In this document: one piece after another, positions 60,249 through 64,000 of the stretch | Position numbering within the stretch: the stretch's first letter is position 1 | Layout of the letters: each line of letters starts with the position of its first letter | Assembly (NCBI GenBank): GCA_012295225.1 | Contig: WMKK01000012.1 | Coordinates: 1 to 64,000, forward strand | Length of the DNA: 64,000 nt | From: Ostreococcus mediterraneus | Taxonomy: Eukaryota > Chlorophyta > Mamiellophyceae > Mamiellales > Bathycoccaceae | Direction: 5' to 3' | The notes under the pieces: generated by a model | Database searches by the model: none | The model's input: the letters and a program-made list of their open reading frames with translations, nothing else | Told to the model about the DNA's origin: nothing | Program-made: the position numbers and the translations under genes

Positions 60249-60370
60249 ACCGTGCTCCTCCTCGTGTCGCGTGCAGCGCAACGCGTCGTGTCGACGCGCC
60301 AGCCTCGTCGGACGTGTCGCCTCACGACGCCGTCCAGTCCTAATCACCATCAAAAAATCAAAAAAATAAT

Positions 60371-60530
60371 AGCTCCCGCCAGGACTCGAACCTGAGTCGT
60401 TGGATAACTCCACACGAAGGTTGTAATTCGATTGCATCATTTATGTTCGTCCCTTGGTGTCGCCTCGCCGTATACGGACGAGGACAACGCATTCAAAGTC
60501 CAAAGTGATAACCATCTACACTACAAGAGC
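60371..60530 (-). tRNA. tRNA-Gln(UUG) with an 87-base intron
   Basis: Reading the minus strand, exon 60493-60530 (38 bases) holds GCTCTTG acceptor arm, D-arm GTG...CAC and anticodon loop CTTTGA with anticodon TTG; exon 60371-60405 (35 bases) holds ATCCAA, the T-arm TCAGG-TTCGAGT-CCTGG and acceptor CGGGAGC plus T. The acceptor stems pair fully (two G-U pairs) and the anticodon stem TTGGA pairs with TCCAA. The mature length is 73, and T73 is the usual discriminator of tRNA-Gln. The intron, 60406-60492, sits in the standard place after position 37 but is much longer than most. A run of seven T (minus strand, 60360-60366) follows as a Pol III terminator. Confidence 0.9.
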
Positions 60531-60645
60531 GCTATTTTCACGTAAGTATGGGTATACCTGACGCACACCCATGTATTACGCGAAAGAGCTAAACGGTTGG
60601 CCTCCAGTCTCCGATGAGGTATCATGGCAAAAGTTACAGGTATAA

Positions 60646-61050
60646 ATGGAGCGCGGTCGTCCTCGCGTCGCACGCGACCTCGCGACGACGAGGGCGACGA
60701 CGAGGGCGACGACGACGACGACGCACACCGCGACGCCGCGCATGCACCACCCCATGCACGCGTACGTGCGCGAGCGCTTGCTCGGCGCCACCGTGCGCAC
60801 GCGCGTTCGCGACGGACGCGTGTTCATCGGTACGCTGCGCTGCGTCGACAAGCAGCGCAACATCGTCGTGGGCAACGTGCGCGAGTACGCGTCAGAGGCG
60901 GAGGCGACGACGGCGGAGGCGACGCCGGTGCGGACGATTAACATGGTGTTGATCGGTGCCGACGAGCGGGTGTCGTGCACGATCACGGACGTGGGCCCGG
61001 AGGGTGACGACGGCGGCGCGGCGGCGTCGTTCGCGGGGTTGGTGATTTGA
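60646..61050 (+). CDS. NAA38/LSMD1-like Sm-fold protein, NatC auxiliary subunit
   Basis: A protein of 134 residues from the ATG at 60646; an ATG at 60742 (MHHPMHAYV) gives 102 residues and may be the true start because the first part is Thr/Arg repeat. The Sm core reads VRERLLGATVRTRVRDGRVF then IGTLRCVDKQRNIVVGNVRE and INMVLIGADERVSCTI. LRCxDKxxNI with GNxRE is typical of NAA38, the small subunit that assists N-terminal acetylation of Met-hydrophobic proteins, rather than of spliceosomal Sm proteins. TATAAATGG overlaps the first ATG. Short and compact, as the family. Confidence 0.82.
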   Translation: MERGRPRVARDLATTRATTRATTTTTHTATPRMHHPMHAYVRERLLGATVRTRVRDGRVFIGTLRCVDKQRNIVVGNVREYASEAEATTAEATPVRTINMVLIGADERVSCTITDVGPEGDDGGAAASFAGLVI

Positions 61051-61121
61051 TGGGGAGCGGCGTCGAGCTCGGCGTAGTAATTACATAGTTTTGTTTGTAC
61101 AATAATAGCGACGATAATCAA

Positions 61122-62321
61122 TCAACGTATATCTCTGTAGCACCAATCGTACAGTCTGCGCAAGTTGCGCTCGCCGACGCCGAAATTCCACGAGCAAGCA
61201 ATCAAGACGTGCACGCACGTCGCTCTAAAGTTGCCGAGTTGTTCGATGCGCCTGCCAGAAGTGGTCACCACGCGATCTAAAAGCTTGATGCGGCCTCTAC
61301 TAAACTTTCGTGTGCCTTTGTAATGCATTCTCACGCATAAATCGGCATCCTCCATGATTGGAATCGACCCGTCGAACCCACCGACGGCGGCGAAATCTTC
61401 GGCGCGACAAAACATCGCTTGGTCGCCAAAAAGAATTCTAAATCCTCGCAAGTAAGCAAAAGGTCTCGAAACCACGGCGCAATACGTGGTTTTGATCACA
61501 TTATGATATGACATGGCCCAATACGTCTTCGTGGGTGTTTCTATGAGCGACACAAACCCTCCGATGACGGTTTTCTCGTCGCGCAACTGTCTTCGAATGA
61601 CGTCGACGACATCCGCCGGCGGCGTCGTATCCGCGTGTAAAAACAACAAATAGTCCCCTTTCGCCACGCGGGCGCCCGCATTCATTTGATTACCTCTACC
61701 TTTTGCCCCGCTCACCACCGTAGCGCCGTATTTCTTCGCAATCGCCGCGGTATCATCCGTGGAATCACCCACCGCCACGACGACGTCGCACGCGCTCGGC
61801 TCCAACGCCTCCGTCACCCGTCGCAACACCGCTCCTATCGCCTTGGCCTCGTTCCGCGCCGGAATCACAATCGAAACGCGCTTAGCGTTCCAATCATCGC
61901 CTTTAGCGTACACAGGCGCGTCATTCATCGCCATCGCGCGCAGCACGAGCCAACGCGCCGCGAGCGCGCCGACCAAAAACTTGACCCACTGATGAAACGC
62001 GCGCGCATCGTCAACGCCATCGTCGTCAGAGCCGTCATCAAAGTCGCCGTCGCGCCACCACCGATTGTTATTGTAGTTATTGTTATTATTGTTGTTGTTG
62101 TTGTTACTGCCGTCGTCGCCACCGTCGCCGTCGCCAGCGCCGGTGCTCGTCAAAGCTGATGACGCCGACGACGCAGCGACCGCGCGCGCGGAACTTTTCG
62201 GTGCCAGCACGCCCCGCGCGCGCGCCGCCGCCAGCGCCAGCGCCGCCGGCGCCGACGTCGATGCGCGCGCGTGCGATGTCGCGCGAGCGACGACGGTGGC
62301 GTGACTCGCGCCGACGAGCAT
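61122..62321 (-). CDS. Family 2 glycosyltransferase, TIGR04283-like, probably plastid
   Basis: A protein of 399 residues from the ATG at 62321. The GT-A domain begins VSIVIPARNEAKAIGAVLRR, has VAVGDSTDDTAAIAKKYGA, ISGAKGRGNQMNAGARVAKG-like GAKGRGNQMNAGA, LLFLHADTTPPADV with the DxD-like site, and FGDQAMFCRAEDFAAVGGF followed by MEDADLC. These match bacterial-type TIGR04283 glycosyltransferases. The N-terminus MLVGASHATVVARATSHARA is transit-like and is followed by a poly-Asn run and an acidic stretch. ATGs at 62381 and 62387 are alternative starts. A hydrophobic segment (FLVGALAARWLVLRAMAM) precedes the catalytic domain. The acceptor is unknown. Confidence 0.82.
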   Translation of the reverse strand: MLVGASHATVVARATSHARASTSAPAALALAAARARGVLAPKSSARAVAASSASSALTSTGAGDGDGGDDGSNNNNNNNNNNYNNNRWWRDGDFDDGSDDDGVDDARAFHQWVKFLVGALAARWLVLRAMAMNDAPVYAKGDDWNAKRVSIVIPARNEAKAIGAVLRRVTEALEPSACDVVVAVGDSTDDTAAIAKKYGATVVSGAKGRGNQMNAGARVAKGDYLLFLHADTTPPADVVDVIRRQLRDEKTVIGGFVSLIETPTKTYWAMSYHNVIKTTYCAVVSRPFAYLRGFRILFGDQAMFCRAEDFAAVGGFDGSIPIMEDADLCVRMHYKGTRKFSRGRIKLLDRVVTTSGRRIEQLGNFRATCVHVLIACSWNFGVGERNLRRLYDWCYRDIR

Positions 62322-62451
62322 GTCGCGCCGACGACGACGTCTGGCGTTGTGTTTCGGAATTTTGGATTGCGACGTCGTCATAATCATCCACGCGTCGCCG
62401 TGTCGCGTCGCGTCCCGTCGCGTCGCGTCGTTCGTTGGCGTGTTGAGAAGG

Positions 62452-62590
62452 ATGTTCAAGGCGGTGAACCCGGCGTCGCGCGATGTCGACGGCGATGGAG
62501 ACAAGGCTGAGGACGACGTAAATCTTCATCAACGTGGTCGTAGCAGCGGAGGTGCTGCTGACGACGAAACGAACGCGTCTCCGTCGGAAG

Positions 62591-62637
<47 letters not shown>

Positions 62638-63750
62638 CCAGATGAAGATGCTTTTGTTTTTCGTGAATCCAGAGACGGCGCGTTGGATGCGAGTAAGACG
62701 TTGCACGTCATGACGTTCAACGTGCTCGCGGATGCGTTGGCCGCGAATGATTCATTCGCGAGCGCGGTGTACTACGACGATGACGAGGGCGAGGACGGTA
62801 CTGGCGATGGCAACGTGACAACGACGACGAGCACATCGTACGACTTGAACTTTTTGCGTCGAGGGCGGGAAATCATTCGCGTCATCGCCACGAGCGAGTC
62901 GTCGACGTCGCCCGACGTCGTGTGCTTACAAGAGGTGGATCGATTCGATTTTTTCGAGGATGAGCTGCGCAAACACGGGTACAGGGGGATGTTTAAAGAA
63001 GATCCTTGGTCACCGTGCCGCAAATTCGGTGCCCCGAACGATGGTGTGGCGATATTTTACAAGACGAGCAAACTTGAACTCGTCGGCTTGCACGCGCCAG
63101 GCGTGCCTCGTTCGCGTAAGGATGACCCGACGACGAACGCGGGGAAGACGCTCATGGCACGATTTCGCATGAAACGCCCATCACCCGTAACGGGCGGTGG
63201 ATTATTGAGCAAGGCGTCGGCGGCGTTGTTGACGCGACAACAGCCGGTGTTTACTGGGGTTGATTTACAAGAAGTCGTCGTCGTCACGACGCACCTTGAG
63301 GGCGCCAAGACTGTGGACGGCATCATCACCAGGCTCGAGCAAACGAAAGAGATTTGTCGTGCGTTGAATGATTTCGCCACGAATTTATGCGCAGATGTGA
63401 ATAACGTGCAAATCATTATTGCCGGCGACTTGAACGCGACGCCGAATGAGGCGTGCGTCGTGCACTTGCGCGGACGCGGCATGCGAAGCGCGTACGCCGA
63501 CGTCGGCGCCGCCGTGGGCGCCGAAAAGTCAAACACGTTTACGACGTGGAAAACGCGCACAGGGCTGTTTAAGACGGGCGAAGTCAAGCACACGATTGAT
63601 TACATCTTATATTCCGCCCATCGCGGGAGCAAGGTGGTGAGCGTGGCGAAACTGCCGAGCGAAGATGATATTCCGAGCGCCGTCGGGTTGCCGACGTTCG
63701 GGTTTCCGAGCGACCATTTGCCTCTGCAAGCGCGCGTTCTCTTGCTGTAG
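62452..63750 (+). CDS. Nocturnin/CCR4-like endonuclease-exonuclease-phosphatase
   Basis: A protein of 432 residues from the ATG at 62452. The EEP fold is complete: LHVMTFNVLADAL, VVCLQEVDRFDFF with the catalytic Glu, KFGAPNDGVAIFYKTSK, VVVTTHLEGAKT, IIAGDLNATPNEA with Asp and Asn, HTIDYILYS and PSDHLPL with the terminal His. The GDLNATPNE and SDHLP order matches nocturnin and CCR4 deadenylases; nocturnin itself cleaves NADP(H) and is clock-controlled in animals. The N-terminal 85 residues are acidic and hold a run of 16-17 glutamines encoded by CAA. An ATG at 62320 adds an Arg-rich start overlapping the divergent gene and is less likely. Confidence 0.88.
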
Positions 63751-63832
63751 TAGTGAAACGTTTTCACAGCAACATCTACACGACTACACTTGTACTACAA
63801 CTACTATCTATGACTGATCGAATTGACGACTA

Positions 63833-64000
63833 CTACGCAAATTTGGCTTTGAGCGCGGCAACGACGCTCTTCATGCCTTCGTGCGCATCGGCGCGCACGG
63901 CGAGTCTTCGCCCCAAATCGTCGCGCCATACGAGCACGCCGTCCCGTTTCGCCGCTTCTTTGGCGACGGCGTCGTAAAATCCACCCGCTTGCGGAAAATC
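63833..64000 (-). CDS. C-terminal fragment of an unidentified protein, cut by the right edge
   Basis: On the minus strand 55 codons run from the window edge to a TAG at 63833-63835 without a stop. The translation includes FPQAGGFYDAVAKEAAKRDG, VLVWRDDLGRRLAVRA and ends AALKAKFA. The even mixture of residues and the absence of repeats indicate real coding sequence. No family can be named from this end. Confidence 0.6.
   Translation of the reverse strand, partial: DFPQAGGFYDAVAKEAAKRDGVLVWRDDLGRRLAVRADAHEGMKSVVAALKAKFA

Noticed and set aside
60371-60530. Circularly permuted tRNA gene (a form known in Ostreococcus).
   Set aside because: At first only the 3' half with the T-arm was visible. The 5' half was then found upstream in normal order, with acceptor, D and anticodon stems pairing, so it is an ordinary intron-containing tRNA-Gln.

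Overview
The window is a gene-dense piece of a nuclear chromosome from a green picoalga. The best fit is Ostreococcus or a close relative in the Mamiellales. The evidence is very short intergenic gaps, high GC with many CGCG and GACGAC runs, few introns that almost all sit near the 5' end of genes, and plant-type genes (sulfolipid synthase SQD1, plastid GapA, homomeric acetyl-CoA carboxylase, FtsH, ACHT thioredoxin) beside ordinary eukaryotic genes (PIG-Q, GOS1, PEX7, DDB1, metaxin, YAK1). The species is inferred from gene content and style, not from a database match.

Layout. 1-7 kb: edge fragment, GPI1/PIG-Q, DMT transporter, acidic-tail protein, COX19, membrane acyltransferase. 7-14 kb: acetyl-CoA carboxylase with two introns near its 5' end. 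14-23 kb: secretory cyclophilin, tail-anchored coiled-coil protein, TEN1-like protein, EGLN-like 2-oxoglutarate oxygenase, YAK1-like kinase, a two-pass acidic protein, Nudix hydrolase. 23-28 kb: SQD1 with an intron carrying a 25-bp inverted repeat, a tentative small gene, GapA. 28-29.6 kb: an unusually long, partly AT-rich gap. 29.6-42.6 kb: a PRR-type receiver fused to an SPA-type protein, an RG-rich RNA-binding protein, adenosine kinase, PEX7, tRNA dihydrouridine synthase, ACHT thioredoxin, DDB1. 42.6-56.5 kb: plastid protein, FGGY sugar kinase, membrane protein, LTP-like plus fasciclin protein, GOS1, UVR-ApaG protein, DECD-box helicase, two unknowns, metaxin, pseudouridine-5'-phosphate glycosidase. 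56.5-64 kb: plastid FtsH, an intron-rich unknown gene, an intron-containing tRNA-Gln(UUG), NAA38-like Sm protein, GT2 glycosyltransferase, nocturnin-like phosphatase, edge fragment.

Genes that may work together. The receiver-SPA fusion and DDB1 (7 kb apart) point to CUL4-DDB1 ubiquitin ligase control of light or clock signalling. PEX7, the PTS2 receptor, lies in the same window as a PsuG enzyme with a PTS2-like N-terminus. Acetyl-CoA carboxylase, SQD1 and GapA serve plastid carbon and lipid metabolism, though the compartment of this carboxylase is not shown by its sequence.

Most promising observation: the protein at 29596-32556. It joins a clock-type (PRR/TOC1-like) receiver that keeps every phosphorylation residue, a decayed SPA kinase-like region, a coiled coil, and a COP1/SPA WD40 propeller in one polypeptide. 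Seven further introns were worked out from protein continuity in genes other than the carboxylase and SQD1, giving complete gene models for DDB1, adenosine kinase, ACHT thioredoxin, GOS1, the coiled-coil protein and the unknown gene at 59702.
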